DNA from: CAYNRG01 sp047974855
GTDB taxonomy: Bacteria > Bacillota_I > Bacilli_A > Erysipelotrichales > Erysipelotrichaceae
Reading direction: 5' to 3'
Assembly: GCA_047974855.1 (NCBI GenBank)
Contig: JBKECT010000020.1
Location: 1 to 39,352, forward strand
DNA: 39,352 nt
Shown here in pieces: positions 7,507-15,810 of the stretch. The notes beneath the pieces were generated by a model that ran no database searches, was not told the DNA's origin, and saw only the letters and a list, made by a program, of their open reading frames with translations. Position numbers and translations under genes: made by a program. The stretch's first letter is position 1. Each line of letters starts with the position of its first letter.

Positions 7507-8628
7507 ATGAGAAAACTAGGGATTTCAATTTATCCAGATTTAAATGATATTGATAAAATTAAAGACTATGTTCAAAAAGCGGGTGAGCTGGGTTATGGTA
7601 GAATTTTTGTAAGTTTACTTCAAGTAAAGGAGTTTACGGAAGAATTGACTGAATTATATCGTGATTTGTTTGAGTTTGCTCACCACTATAATTTTGAAAT
7701 TTTTGCTGATGTTAATCCAATGGTTTTAAAAAAAATGGGTGGAAAGAAAGCCGAGAATGAAATTGTACAACTATTTCTTGGAACAGGCTTAAAAGATATT
7801 AAAAAGTTGGGGGTTGATGGCTTGCGTTTGGATATGGGTTCAAGCCCAATGGCAGATGCCAATCAAACACAAAATCAAGATGGTGTTATTATTGAATTTA
7901 ATTCAAGCATGACACCAAAAATTGTAGATAGTTTAATGCCATTTGGAGTGAACCGCCATCAAATGGCCGTATGTCATAACTTTTACCCAAGAAAATACAC
8001 AGGTTTGGATTTAGATTTTTATAAAGAGTGTAATAAGGTGGCAAATCAATACGGTATTCGTTCTGCGGTATTTATTTCATCACAGAATAAAAACACCAAT
8101 GGACCTTGGCCTGTGGCGGAAGGATTATGTACAGTTGAAGATCACCGATTTTTACCAGTTGAGACGCAGGTCGCCCACATACTTGCTATGGATGATGTTG
8201 ATGATATCATTTTTGCAAATTATCCCGCTTCTGATGAGGAGTTAAAATTGGTGGCAAATTTAGATAGGTATCAACCAACACTAAATGTGCTGTTAGATAA
8301 AGATGTCACATCACAAGAAAAGGAGATTTTGTTTAATCAAGGTCATTTTGTTCGTGGAGATATTTCAGGAAGAACCCTGCGTGCTATGACACGAATGTTT
8401 TATACAGGCGCTGACATTCCAGCAAGGAATACCAAAGATATCCATAAAGGGGATATCATCATCGACAATAATGATTATGGGCAGTATAAAGGAGACATGC
8501 ATATTGCATTGCGTGATATGAAAAATGATGGAAAATCTAATGTAGTTGGACGAGTAAGAGAAGATATGTTGATGGTTTTAGATGAACTAAAGCCATTTGG
8601 ACACTACCGATTAGTTGAACAAAAATAA
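7507..8628 (+). CDS. mupG: MupG-family (DUF871) 6-phospho-N-acetylmuramidase
   Basis: A 373-residue protein with the N-terminal pattern of the DUF871 family (LGISIYPDLND...YVQKAGELGYGRIFVSL): a TIM barrel of about 240 residues and a smaller C-terminal cyclophilin-like domain. The characterised Staphylococcus aureus member, MupG, hydrolyses MurNAc-6-phosphate-GlcNAc produced by a PTS during peptidoglycan recycling. Being in the same operon as a Lac-family PTS and 6-phospho-glycosidases fits either muropeptide or other disaccharide use. Ribosome site AAGGAGGGCATA precedes ATG 7507. The exact substrate is inferred only. Confidence 0.8.
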   Translation: MRKLGISIYPDLNDIDKIKDYVQKAGELGYGRIFVSLLQVKEFTEELTELYRDLFEFAHHYNFEIFADVNPMVLKKMGGKKAENEIVQLFLGTGLKDIKKLGVDGLRLDMGSSPMADANQTQNQDGVIIEFNSSMTPKIVDSLMPFGVNRHQMAVCHNFYPRKYTGLDLDFYKECNKVANQYGIRSAVFISSQNKNTNGPWPVAEGLCTVEDHRFLPVETQVAHILAMDDVDDIIFANYPASDEELKLVANLDRYQPTLNVLLDKDVTSQEKEILFNQGHFVRGDISGRTLRAMTRMFYTGADIPARNTKDIHKGDIIIDNNDYGQYKGDMHIALRDMKNDGKSNVVGRVREDMLMVLDELKPFGHYRLVEQK

Positions 8629-8651
8629 ACTAAAGAAGAAGGAGGAGCTTT

Positions 8652-10109
8652 ATGACGATTAAAGGATTTCCTAATAACTTTCTATGGGGTGCAAGTACAT
8701 CAAGTGCTCAAGTAGAAGGTGGTTATGATCAAGGAGGAAGGGGTTTATCTATTTGGGATGTAAAGAAATTAAATGATGGCACATGTTCATTTCATTATGC
8801 TTCAGATTTATATCACCATTTTAAAGAAGACATTGCCCTTATGGCTGAGATGGGATTCAAAGCGTACCGGATGTCTATTTCTTGGTCACGCATTATTCCA
8901 GAGGGTGAAGGTGAAGTTAGTAAAGAAGGAGTGCAATTTTATAAAGATTTGTTTGCAGAGTGTCATAAATATCATATTGAACCTGTAGTGACTATTTTTC
9001 ATTTTGACTTACCTCTGAAACTACAAGAAAAGTATGGTGGGTGGAATAATAGAGCATTAATTGATGCATATGAAAACTATTGCAAAGTTTTATTTGAAAA
9101 CTATAAAGATGATGTCAACTATTGGCTAACTTATAACGAACAGAATATGTTAATTTTCTTTGGAGCTGTGGATATGATTGGTGGAAGTGGAAAACTTCAG
9201 ACGCCAAATGAATTATATAACCAAGCCCATATTCAACATGTTGCTCAAGCAAAGGCGATACTTCTTTGTCACAAGATGTGTCCTCAAGCCAAAATTGGAC
9301 CTGCACCTAACATCACAACATCTTATCCAAAAACATCAAATCCAATTGATTTCTTAGCGGCGATGAATATGGATGATTTAAGAAACAATTTCTATTTAGA
9401 TGCACTTGTCTTTGGGACATACCCACAAAGTGTGTATCGCTATTTTGAAAAAAATAATGTGGTTCTTGATGTTCATGATGGTGATTTTGAATGCATGAAA
9501 AATTGTCATCCAGATTTCATAGGATTTAATTGCTATGGAAATGATACAACAGAATATTTAGAATATTATGATATGGATTATGAAGAACTGCAGAAAGGTG
9601 ACAACAGAGATTTAAGTTACTTGATTAAATTAATGGAAAAACCAGGAGTTGGAAGATCATGTACAAATGAATATTTTCCTTTGAATCCTGTGGATGGAAA
9701 GGCATTTGATCCTTATTGTATTCGTGTTACGGCTAGAAGATTAACGGATCGTTATCATTTGCCTGTAATTATTACTGAAAATGGATATGGAAGACCAGAT
9801 ACACTTGAAAGTGATGGGCGTATTCATGATCAATATCGTATTGAACACTTGAAATCAACGATTGAACAAATTAAAATAGGTATTGAGGAAGGTGCTGATA
9901 TTTTTGGATATTGTCCTTGGAGTGCAATTGACTTAGTTTCAACACGAGAAGGAATCACAAAGCGCTATGGCTTTATTTATGTCGATCGTGATGAGGATGA
10001 CAACAAAGCGAAAACTTCTGAAATGAAGCGATATCGTAAAGATTCATTTTACTGGTACAAGAGAGTTATTGAAACAAATGGCGAAGACCTAGAAGGAGAA
10101 TTAAAATGA
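8652..10109 (+). CDS. Glycoside hydrolase family 1, 6-phospho-beta-glucosidase (copy 2, divergent)
   Basis: A 485-residue GH1 enzyme, the most divergent of the four. Acid/base Glu163 lies in TYNEQN rather than TFNEIN; nucleophile Glu376 lies in ITENGYG. The phosphate-binding loop is STREGITKRYGFIYVDRD. It resembles the BglA/AscB-like branch, whose members also carry the NEQN form. The stop overlaps the next start as ATGA (10106-10109), so copies 2 and 3 are probably translationally coupled. Ribosome site AAGGAGGAGCTTT precedes ATG 8652. Confidence 0.9.
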   Translation: MTIKGFPNNFLWGASTSSAQVEGGYDQGGRGLSIWDVKKLNDGTCSFHYASDLYHHFKEDIALMAEMGFKAYRMSISWSRIIPEGEGEVSKEGVQFYKDLFAECHKYHIEPVVTIFHFDLPLKLQEKYGGWNNRALIDAYENYCKVLFENYKDDVNYWLTYNEQNMLIFFGAVDMIGGSGKLQTPNELYNQAHIQHVAQAKAILLCHKMCPQAKIGPAPNITTSYPKTSNPIDFLAAMNMDDLRNNFYLDALVFGTYPQSVYRYFEKNNVVLDVHDGDFECMKNCHPDFIGFNCYGNDTTEYLEYYDMDYEELQKGDNRDLSYLIKLMEKPGVGRSCTNEYFPLNPVDGKAFDPYCIRVTARRLTDRYHLPVIITENGYGRPDTLESDGRIHDQYRIEHLKSTIEQIKIGIEEGADIFGYCPWSAIDLVSTREGITKRYGFIYVDRDEDDNKAKTSEMKRYRKDSFYWYKRVIETNGEDLEGELK

Positions 10110-11539
10110 GTTTAAAAGAAATTAAAGGGTTTCCAAAAGGATTTTTATGGGGAGGTGCGATGGCAGCGAACCAAGTTGAAGGTGCTTATGATCAAGATGG
10201 AAAAGGCTTAAGTGACCATGACTTTAAGCAATGTAAAGGAAATGTTGCAATGGCGGATATGGGAGATTTCCATTTAACTTCATTTGCTGAAAAAGATGGT
10301 GCTTATTATCCATATCGACAAGCAGTAGATCATTACAATCGTTACAAAGAAGATATTGCATTGTTTGCAGAAATGGGATTCACTTGCTTAAGAACATCAA
10401 TTATGTGGAGTAGACTTTTCCCTAAAGGAGATGAGACTGAAGTTAATCAAGCAGGACTACAACACTACATTGATTATATTGATGAAATGCTCAAGTATGG
10501 TATTGAACCAATTATTACTTTAAATCACTATGATACGCCAATTTACCTTATTGAACACTATGGTGGTTGGGAAAATAGACAACTTGTAGATTTCTTTACA
10601 AGATTCTGTAAGGTGATTTTTGAAACATTCAAAGGAAAGATTAAATACTATACAACATTTAATGAAATTAACACGTTGTCATTTTTTGCGATTTTTGATA
10701 AGTCAGGCAAAGGGTATCAAGTAGCTTATTCAAAAGCTCATAATCAATTTATTGCGGCAGCTAAAGTGGTTAAAATGTGTCATGAAATAGATCCTGCTGC
10801 AAAAATTGGAATGATGCTTGCAGGCGGACTTGGAATTACTTATCCGTATTCTTGTCATCCAAGTGATGTAGAAAAAGTACGCTTAAGCCAATGGCCTAGT
10901 GAATTATTCTCTGATGTTCAAGTTCGTGGGAAGTATCCATACTATGCTCAACGATTCTTCGCAGAAAACAATGTTGAACTACCATGGGTAGAAGGTGATG
11001 ATGTTATCTTAGCTGAAGGGAAAGTAGATTTCCTATCGTTCAGTTACTATATGAGCAGTGTTGCAAGTAGTAATGAAGGGAAAGAAATGAGTGGTGGTAA
11101 TATGATGTTTGGAGCAAAAAATCCACATCTTAAAGCAAGCGATTGGGGATGGCAAATTGATCCTCAGGGATTAAGAACATCATTGAACTACATGTACAAT
11201 AAGTATCAAGTTCCATTAATGATTGTTGAAAATGGACTTGGAGCGTATGATAAAGTTGAAGCAGATGGATCAATCAACGATGATTATCGCATTGACTATT
11301 TAAGAGAACATGTAAGACAAATGAAGGAAGCGGTTAAAGACGGAGTAGATTTACTGGCTTATGCTCCTTGGACTGCAATGGATTTAGTAAGTGCGTCAAC
11401 TGTTGAAATGGAAAAAAGATATGGTTTCATTTATGTTGATTTAGATAATGATGGTAATGGAACAATGGAGAGAAAGAAGAAAAAATCATTTAACTGGTAT
11501 AAAAAAGTAATTGCTTCAAATGGTGAAGATATAGAGTAG
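10106..11539 (+). CDS. Glycoside hydrolase family 1, 6-phospho-beta-glucosidase (copy 3)
   Basis: A 477-residue GH1 enzyme with acid/base Glu187 (TFNEIN) and nucleophile Glu375 (VENGLG). The phosphate loop reads SASTVEMEKRYGFIYVD. Its start overlaps the preceding gene by four bases. In the TIM barrel it is closest in wording to copy 4 (shared FYSFSYYMSS-like and KSSDWGWQID-like segments), suggesting they arose from a common duplication. Different loops around residues 40-70 suggest different aglycone preference. Confidence 0.9.
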   Translation: MSLKEIKGFPKGFLWGGAMAANQVEGAYDQDGKGLSDHDFKQCKGNVAMADMGDFHLTSFAEKDGAYYPYRQAVDHYNRYKEDIALFAEMGFTCLRTSIMWSRLFPKGDETEVNQAGLQHYIDYIDEMLKYGIEPIITLNHYDTPIYLIEHYGGWENRQLVDFFTRFCKVIFETFKGKIKYYTTFNEINTLSFFAIFDKSGKGYQVAYSKAHNQFIAAAKVVKMCHEIDPAAKIGMMLAGGLGITYPYSCHPSDVEKVRLSQWPSELFSDVQVRGKYPYYAQRFFAENNVELPWVEGDDVILAEGKVDFLSFSYYMSSVASSNEGKEMSGGNMMFGAKNPHLKASDWGWQIDPQGLRTSLNYMYNKYQVPLMIVENGLGAYDKVEADGSINDDYRIDYLREHVRQMKEAVKDGVDLLAYAPWTAMDLVSASTVEMEKRYGFIYVDLDNDGNGTMERKKKKSFNWYKKVIASNGEDIE

Positions 11540-11560
11540 CCTAGAGAGAAGGAGAAGAAA

Positions 11561-13006
11561 ATGAGCTTTCCAAAAGGATTTTTATGGGGTGGAGCAACCG
11601 CCGCAAATCAATGTGAAGGAGCGTGGAACGTGGATGGGAAAGGTGCAAGTACATCAGACCATTTAACAGGAGGAACGCATACAACACCAAGAGAATTTAC
11701 AAAGAATATTAAAGAAGGGGTGTACTATCCATCACATGAAGCAATAGATTTTTACCATCACTACAAAGAAGACATTGCATTATTTGCAGAGATGGGATTT
11801 AGAATGTTTAGATTGAGCATTAACTGGGCAAGATTATTTCCACAAGGAGATGAGGCAGAGCCAAATGAAAAAGGAGTAGCGTTCTACCGTTCGCTTTTTG
11901 AAGAGTGTAAGAAGTATGGAATTGAGCCATTGGTTACAATTTCTCACTATGAAACACCTTATGGATTAACTGAGAAATACAATGGTTGGGGAAGTAGAAA
12001 AACAATTGATTTTTATTTGAACTATTGTAAAACATTATTTACAGAGTATAAAGGTTTAGTAAAATATTGGCTAACTTTTAATGAAATAAATATCTCATTA
12101 TTTCCATTTGGGAAATACATGGGAATGGGAATGCAAATAGAAGAAGGACCAATGATGGATTTTGGGAAAACAGAAACTGTTCAAGAGCGATGTGATAGGT
12201 TTCAAGGGTTGCATCACCAATTTGTGGCAAGTGCAAAGGCGGTTCAATTAGCTCATTCTATTTCAGAAGATTATCAAGTGGGATGTATGATTGCAGGGTC
12301 AGCTGTGTATCCATATAGCTGTGCTCCTGATGATGTTCTTGCAGCCCAAAATAAAATGCAAATGGGCAATTACTTCTGTGCTGATGTTCAAGTTCGTGGA
12401 GAGTATCCATATTTTTCAAAACGCTATTTTGAAGAAAATGAAGTTGTGATAAAGATGGAAGCTGACGATGCACTGATACTAAAAAATGGTACAGTGGATT
12501 TCTATTCATTTAGCTACTATATGTCAAGTTGTGCTGCAACAGATCCTAATGTGCTAAAAGCTGGTGGGAACATGATGACAGGAGTTGCAAATCCGCACTT
12601 AAAGTCAAGTGATTGGGGATGGCAAATTGATGGAAAAGGGTTACGTTTCTATTTAAATGAACTTTACGGACGTTACCAAAAGCCAATGATGGTTGTTGAA
12701 AATGGGCTGGGAGCCCATGATGAAGTTGTGGATGGGCAAATTCACGATGATTATCGTATTGACTACATGCGTGAACACATTATTCAAATGGAAGAGGCAA
12801 TTAAGGATGGAGTTGATTTAATTGCGTATACAGCCTGGGGCTGTATTGACCTTGTAAGTGCTGGTACAGGAGAAATGAAAAAACGATATGGGTTCATTTA
12901 TGTCAATAAAGACAATGATGGTAAGGGAGACTTATCACGAATGAAGAAAGATAGTTTTAATTGGTATAAAAAAGTAATTGCTTCAAATGGTGAAGATGTA
13001 GAATAG
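11561..13006 (+). CDS. Glycoside hydrolase family 1, 6-phospho-beta-glucosidase (copy 4)
   Basis: A 481-residue GH1 enzyme and last gene of the PTS operon. Acid/base Glu175 is in TFNEIN and nucleophile Glu380 in VENGLG. The phosphate loop SAGTGEMKKRYGFIYV is the same type as copy 1. Residues 185-210 form an extra Met/Gly-rich loop (GKYMGMGMQIEEGPM) not seen in the other copies. Ribosome site GAGAAGGAGAAGAAA precedes ATG 11561. A strong terminator follows the stop codon directly. Confidence 0.9.
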   Translation: MSFPKGFLWGGATAANQCEGAWNVDGKGASTSDHLTGGTHTTPREFTKNIKEGVYYPSHEAIDFYHHYKEDIALFAEMGFRMFRLSINWARLFPQGDEAEPNEKGVAFYRSLFEECKKYGIEPLVTISHYETPYGLTEKYNGWGSRKTIDFYLNYCKTLFTEYKGLVKYWLTFNEINISLFPFGKYMGMGMQIEEGPMMDFGKTETVQERCDRFQGLHHQFVASAKAVQLAHSISEDYQVGCMIAGSAVYPYSCAPDDVLAAQNKMQMGNYFCADVQVRGEYPYFSKRYFEENEVVIKMEADDALILKNGTVDFYSFSYYMSSCAATDPNVLKAGGNMMTGVANPHLKSSDWGWQIDGKGLRFYLNELYGRYQKPMMVVENGLGAHDEVVDGQIHDDYRIDYMREHIIQMEEAIKDGVDLIAYTAWGCIDLVSAGTGEMKKRYGFIYVNKDNDGKGDLSRMKKDSFNWYKKVIASNGEDVE

Positions 13007-13031
13007 AAAAAAGCGGGGTTTCCGCTTTTTT
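13007..13031. terminator. Bidirectional terminator of the PTS operon
   Basis: AAAAAAGCGG (13007-13016), loop GGTTT, CCGCTTTTTT (13022-13031). It starts at the base after the stop codon. The A-run/U-run symmetry makes it usable by the convergent copper chaperone gene too. Confidence 0.85.
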
Positions 13032-13051
13032 TCTTTCTATAGACCTGTTTA

Positions 13052-13270
13052 TTAAGCTTGTGGTTTGATGATGGATATAACTTCATAGCCAGCTTCCTCT
13101 ACAGCAGCGGATAAAGTATCATCACTAACTTCTTCTGCAAACTTAACAGTAGCTTTTTTAGCATTTAAATCAACGGTCGCTTCAACACCTTTAATGGCAT
13201 TTAGCGTTTCTTCAACATGTGCCTTGCAATGTCCACAAGACATGCCTTCAATAAAGATTGTTTTCTCCAT
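13052..13270 (-). CDS. copZ: Heavy-metal-associated (HMA) domain protein, CopZ-like copper chaperone
   Basis: A 72-residue single HMA domain with the metal-binding motif GMSCGHC at residues 9-15 and the beta-alpha-beta-beta-alpha-beta ferredoxin-like layout. CopZ proteins carry Cu(I) to a CopA-type ATPase or a copper repressor. No such partner is in the window, so it is an orphan here. Ribosome site GAGGAGATTATATT precedes the ATG at 13270. A consensus promoter lies 25 bases upstream of the start. Confidence 0.85.
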   Translation of the reverse strand: MEKTIFIEGMSCGHCKAHVEETLNAIKGVEATVDLNAKKATVKFAEEVSDDTLSAAVEEAGYEVISIIKPQA

Positions 13271-13294
13271 AATATAATCTCCTCTTCTACTTTA

Positions 13295-13323
13295 ATCATA
13301 GGGAAACAGAACTGCGGTGTCAA
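13295..13323 (-). promoter_or_regulatory. Promoter of the copper chaperone gene
   Basis: Minus strand TTGACA (13318-13323), 17-bp spacer, TATGAT (13295-13300). It lies between the repressor gene's stop and the chaperone start, showing that the two minus-strand genes can be transcribed separately. Confidence 0.7.
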
Positions 13324-13332
13324 CTGAGATGC

Positions 13333-13965
13333 TTATGCAAAACGACGATCACTGATAACAAAGGATAGCCGACCAACGATTTTAAATTGCTCATTGTCTG
13401 CTTGAATAATAATTGGTTCATAGCGATCGTTAGCGGGGTTTAGAATGATTGTATTTCCTGATTTACTAAACCGTTTGCAAGTGACAACGTTATCTTCAAT
13501 AGAGAAACAACCAATTTGTCCATTGGAAAGAGATTCCGTTTTCTCGAAAATTAGAATATCTCCATCTACAATTCCAGCATTAATCATGGAATTGCCTGCT
13601 GCGTATTGCCCAAAATAATGGTCGGCACTCTTTATTTTTGAATCAGGAATGGAAACATAGTCGATGATTTCATCATCTACAAAGGCACCAGTACCACAGG
13701 AGATAGGGCTATAAACAGGAATACTAACCAGATGCTCAATGGCGGCAATCCCTTCAGTTGTGTCACTTAGTCCAAGTAAGAACTGTGGTGTAACTTTTAG
13801 AGCTTTGGCAAACAATTGAATTTTAGATTGGGGTAAATCAACATCTCCAGCTTCAATCTTGGCAATACTGCTTCGAGAGGTATAGCCTGTAGCATCAGCT
13901 AAATCCCCTTGAGAAATTCCTTTTTCTAGCCTTAAACGTTTAATTTTGGCATAAATTGACTCCAT
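13333..13965 (-). CDS. HdiR/LexA-like repressor: XRE DNA-binding domain plus S24 self-cleaving domain
   Basis: A 210-residue repressor. Residues 7-61 are an XRE-type helix-turn-helix; residues 80-205 are a peptidase S24 domain. Ser126 (AAGNSM) and Lys164 (VTCKR) form the expected catalytic dyad, and Cys90-Gly91 (SPISCGTGAF) is in the place of the Ala/Cys-Gly bond cut in LexA, CI and HdiR. It should be an SOS-type repressor inactivated by RecA-stimulated self-cleavage. Start at 13965 behind AGAGGTGATGAT; a longer frame to 14016 runs through its own promoter. Palindromes GTGAATTAAATTCAC in the divergent region are its probable operators, one covering its own -35. Confidence 0.88.
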   Translation of the reverse strand: MESIYAKIKRLRLEKGISQGDLADATGYTSRSSIAKIEAGDVDLPQSKIQLFAKALKVTPQFLLGLSDTTEGIAAIEHLVSIPVYSPISCGTGAFVDDEIIDYVSIPDSKIKSADHYFGQYAAGNSMINAGIVDGDILIFEKTESLSNGQIGCFSIEDNVVTCKRFSKSGNTIILNPANDRYEPIIIQADNEQFKIVGRLSFVISDRRFA

Positions 13966-13984
13966 ATCATCACCTCTTGAAAAT

Positions 13985-14139
13985 AGAATAACACAAAAGT
14001 GAATTAAATTCAACAAAAAGTGTTGACATCTTTGAAAACAACGGGTATAGTAAGAGTGTGAATTAAATTCACTACTCTTTGGAGTACCACGAGCGAGAAA
14101 TCGCTCAAAAAATTAAGGATGATGGTGAATTAAATTCAC
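13985..14139. promoter_or_regulatory. Divergent promoters with three palindromic operators
   Basis: The 15-bp palindrome GTGAATTAAATTCAC occurs at 14058-14072 and 14125-14139, and with one end change (GTGAATTAAATTCAA) at 13999-14013. The last copy extends to a 21-bp palindrome (14122-14142). The rightward promoter is TTGACA (14023-14028), 17 bp, TATAGT (14046-14051), flanked by copies 1 and 2. The leftward promoter is TTGAAT (14008-14013), 17 bp, TATTCT (13985-13990); its -35 lies inside copy 1. Copy 3 lies 20 bases before the start at 14160. This is clear autoregulation plus tight repression of the divergent genes. Confidence 0.85.
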
Positions 14140-14159
14140 CATAGAGGAGGATAATCAAA

Positions 14160-14402
14160 ATGACAACAGCAAAAGTAATGAGAAGAAGAAAATCTGGGAT
14201 AAGATCTTTTCTGGAGGGAATAATTCAAGTGGCAATAGCATCAGTAATTGTTGTTACGGTCTTTTGTATCTGGTGCTTATCGGCTTATGATCAAGGAAAC
14301 TACTACCGTGAGTTAAGCAGAGAAGGTGATCTAAGCGGGGAGATAATAACAGAAAACTCGAAGGTGGAGATTATTTATAGTAATGCATCAAACTCAAAGT
14401 AA
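14160..14402 (+). CDS. Small single-TM protein under SOS-type repressor control, candidate cell-division inhibitor
   Basis: An 80-residue protein: basic N-terminus (MRRRKSG), one membrane helix at about 21-43, then a short, mostly polar outside tail. No LysM or other domain is seen. The position, divergent from a self-cleaving repressor and behind three operators, is the same as that of Bacillus YneA and Staphylococcus SosA, small membrane proteins that halt division after DNA damage. I infer the same role from size, topology and control, not from sequence identity. Ribosome site AGAGGAGG precedes ATG 14160. Confidence 0.6.
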   Translation: MTTAKVMRRRKSGIRSFLEGIIQVAIASVIVVTVFCIWCLSAYDQGNYYRELSREGDLSGEIITENSKVEIIYSNASNSK

Positions 14403-14467
14403 AAGAGAAAGTTAAGCTTCCTTTAAGCTTGTGGTGATACCATGAGATCGTAGAAAAGGAGAGATTT

Positions 14468-14734
14468 ATGGATAAGAATATTGAAACAGTATATAACTTT
14501 ATTATGGATAAAGTTATAGGAGACAAACAAGAAGAGGCAAAAAAATTATTGGATGGAGTATTTTCTGGAGCTAGCTTAGATAACCTTGACATGAGTAAGG
14601 TGAAAGAAGTCGGAGAGAAAATCTTGACAATGGTTAAACCGGATTCATTGGATGAGGTAAAAGGAGCAATTGAGACATTTACAACAGGTAGTGCAGCTAA
14701 AGGACTTTTAGATAAAGTTAAATCATTATTTTAA
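14468..14734 (+). CDS. Small unrecognised helical protein, probably co-transcribed with the SOS-controlled gene
   Basis: An 88-residue soluble, charged protein made of amphipathic helices with Lys/Asp/Val periodicity and no Cys. I recognise no family. It has its own ribosome site (AAAAGGAGAGA before ATG 14468). No promoter stands out in the 65 bases after the preceding gene and a terminator follows, so it probably shares the damage-inducible transcript from 14051. Confidence 0.55.
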   Translation: MDKNIETVYNFIMDKVIGDKQEEAKKLLDGVFSGASLDNLDMSKVKEVGEKILTMVKPDSLDEVKGAIETFTTGSAAKGLLDKVKSLF

Positions 14735-14736
14735 GG

Positions 14737-14759
14737 AAAGTAGCGAAAGCTACTTTTTT
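14737..14759 (+). terminator. Terminator of the SOS-type operon
   Basis: Stem AAAGTAGC (14737-14744) / GCTACTTT (14749-14756) with a GAAA tetraloop and a T-run. Confidence 0.85.
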
Positions 14760-14871
14760 ATATGGATAAAAGTGATTTTATTATTACTGAATAGTTACCA
14801 ATAAAAAAGATAGAGTGTTTGACGATGCAAGGGTGATGGAATGTGATAAACTAAAGGCAGAGGTGATGAAG

Positions 14872-15810
14872 ATGAAAGGATATTGTGGAACATATACAAC
14901 AGGCAGAGGAGAGGGCATTTATACCTTTGAATTAGATGAAAAAACAGGACAGTTGTCTAATCTAGTCTGTTTTGCGAAAGTGCAAAGTGCCAAAACAATT
15001 GCGGTTGAAGGAGAATATATTTTTTCTGTGTTTGAAAATGCAGAGGGCGCAGGGGTTTGTGTTTTAGATCGTAGTGGAAAGATACTGGACTCTTTAGTTA
15101 TAGAGAAGAGCACATCATGTCATATTGCGATAAAGGATAATCATATCTTTACTGCTAACTATCATGAGGGATTATTTAGCGTATGCAAATGGCAAGATGA
15201 AAAATTGACGTTAGCATTTCAAGATAAGGTACAAGAGAAAGCTGGCTGTCATCAAGTTATGTTTGTGGAGGACATGATTTTAGTGCCTTGTCTTTTCTTA
15301 GATCAAATTGTAGTCTATGATAACCAGTTTAAACAAATGGCAAGAATAGAAACTCCAAAAGGAGTTGGACCTCGAAATGGTGTTTACAATGATAAGACGA
15401 AAGAATTGATGGTGCTTTGTGAATTAAGTAATGAACTCCTTTTTTATCACTTTGAAAATGGTCACTTTATTTATGACAAGAAAAGTACAATATTAGAAAA
15501 TGATGAAACCTTCTTTATGCAAAGTTCAGCATTAAGAATGAACCATGATCGCACACTTTTTTTTGCAGGAACTCGTGGCAAAGACCAAATTAGCGTTGTG
15601 GATTGCAAGGGAGAAATCAAACAAATTGTATCAACTCAAGGGAAACATCCCAGAGAGTTTGTACTATCGCCAAACGGACGATTTTTAATCGTGGCAAATA
15701 AAGACAGTGACACACTAGTTTCTTTTCCACTAAATGAGAAGATAGAAGAAGCTTGTTCAACGTTGGATGTGTTTGAACCTGTTTCTATCGCATGGGAGAA
15801 AAGTAGATGA
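14872..15810 (+). CDS. pgl: 6-phosphogluconolactonase, seven-bladed beta-propeller type
   Basis: A lactonase-type beta-propeller (YbhE/Pgl family) of 312 residues, starting MKGYCGTYTTGRGEGIYTF. It hydrolyses 6-phosphogluconolactone in the oxidative pentose phosphate pathway. Typical pieces are GVGPRNGVYND in the middle and QGKHPREFVLSPNGRFLIVANKDSDT near the C-terminus. The start at 14872 is chosen for the AGAGGTGATGAAG ribosome site; 14866 is also possible, and the frame continues upstream to 14815 without support. It overlaps the next gene by four bases (ATGA), and gnd and zwf follow, so function is supported by context. No strong promoter was found upstream. Confidence 0.85.
   Translation: MKGYCGTYTTGRGEGIYTFELDEKTGQLSNLVCFAKVQSAKTIAVEGEYIFSVFENAEGAGVCVLDRSGKILDSLVIEKSTSCHIAIKDNHIFTANYHEGLFSVCKWQDEKLTLAFQDKVQEKAGCHQVMFVEDMILVPCLFLDQIVVYDNQFKQMARIETPKGVGPRNGVYNDKTKELMVLCELSNELLFYHFENGHFIYDKKSTILENDETFFMQSSALRMNHDRTLFFAGTRGKDQISVVDCKGEIKQIVSTQGKHPREFVLSPNGRFLIVANKDSDTLVSFPLNEKIEEACSTLDVFEPVSIAWEKSR

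Noticed and set aside
13985..14139. Bacillus-type LexA box (CGAAC-N4-GTTCG)
   Set aside because: Not present; the palindrome here is GTGAATTAAATTCAC and the repressor is XRE/S24 (HdiR-like), not a winged-helix LexA.
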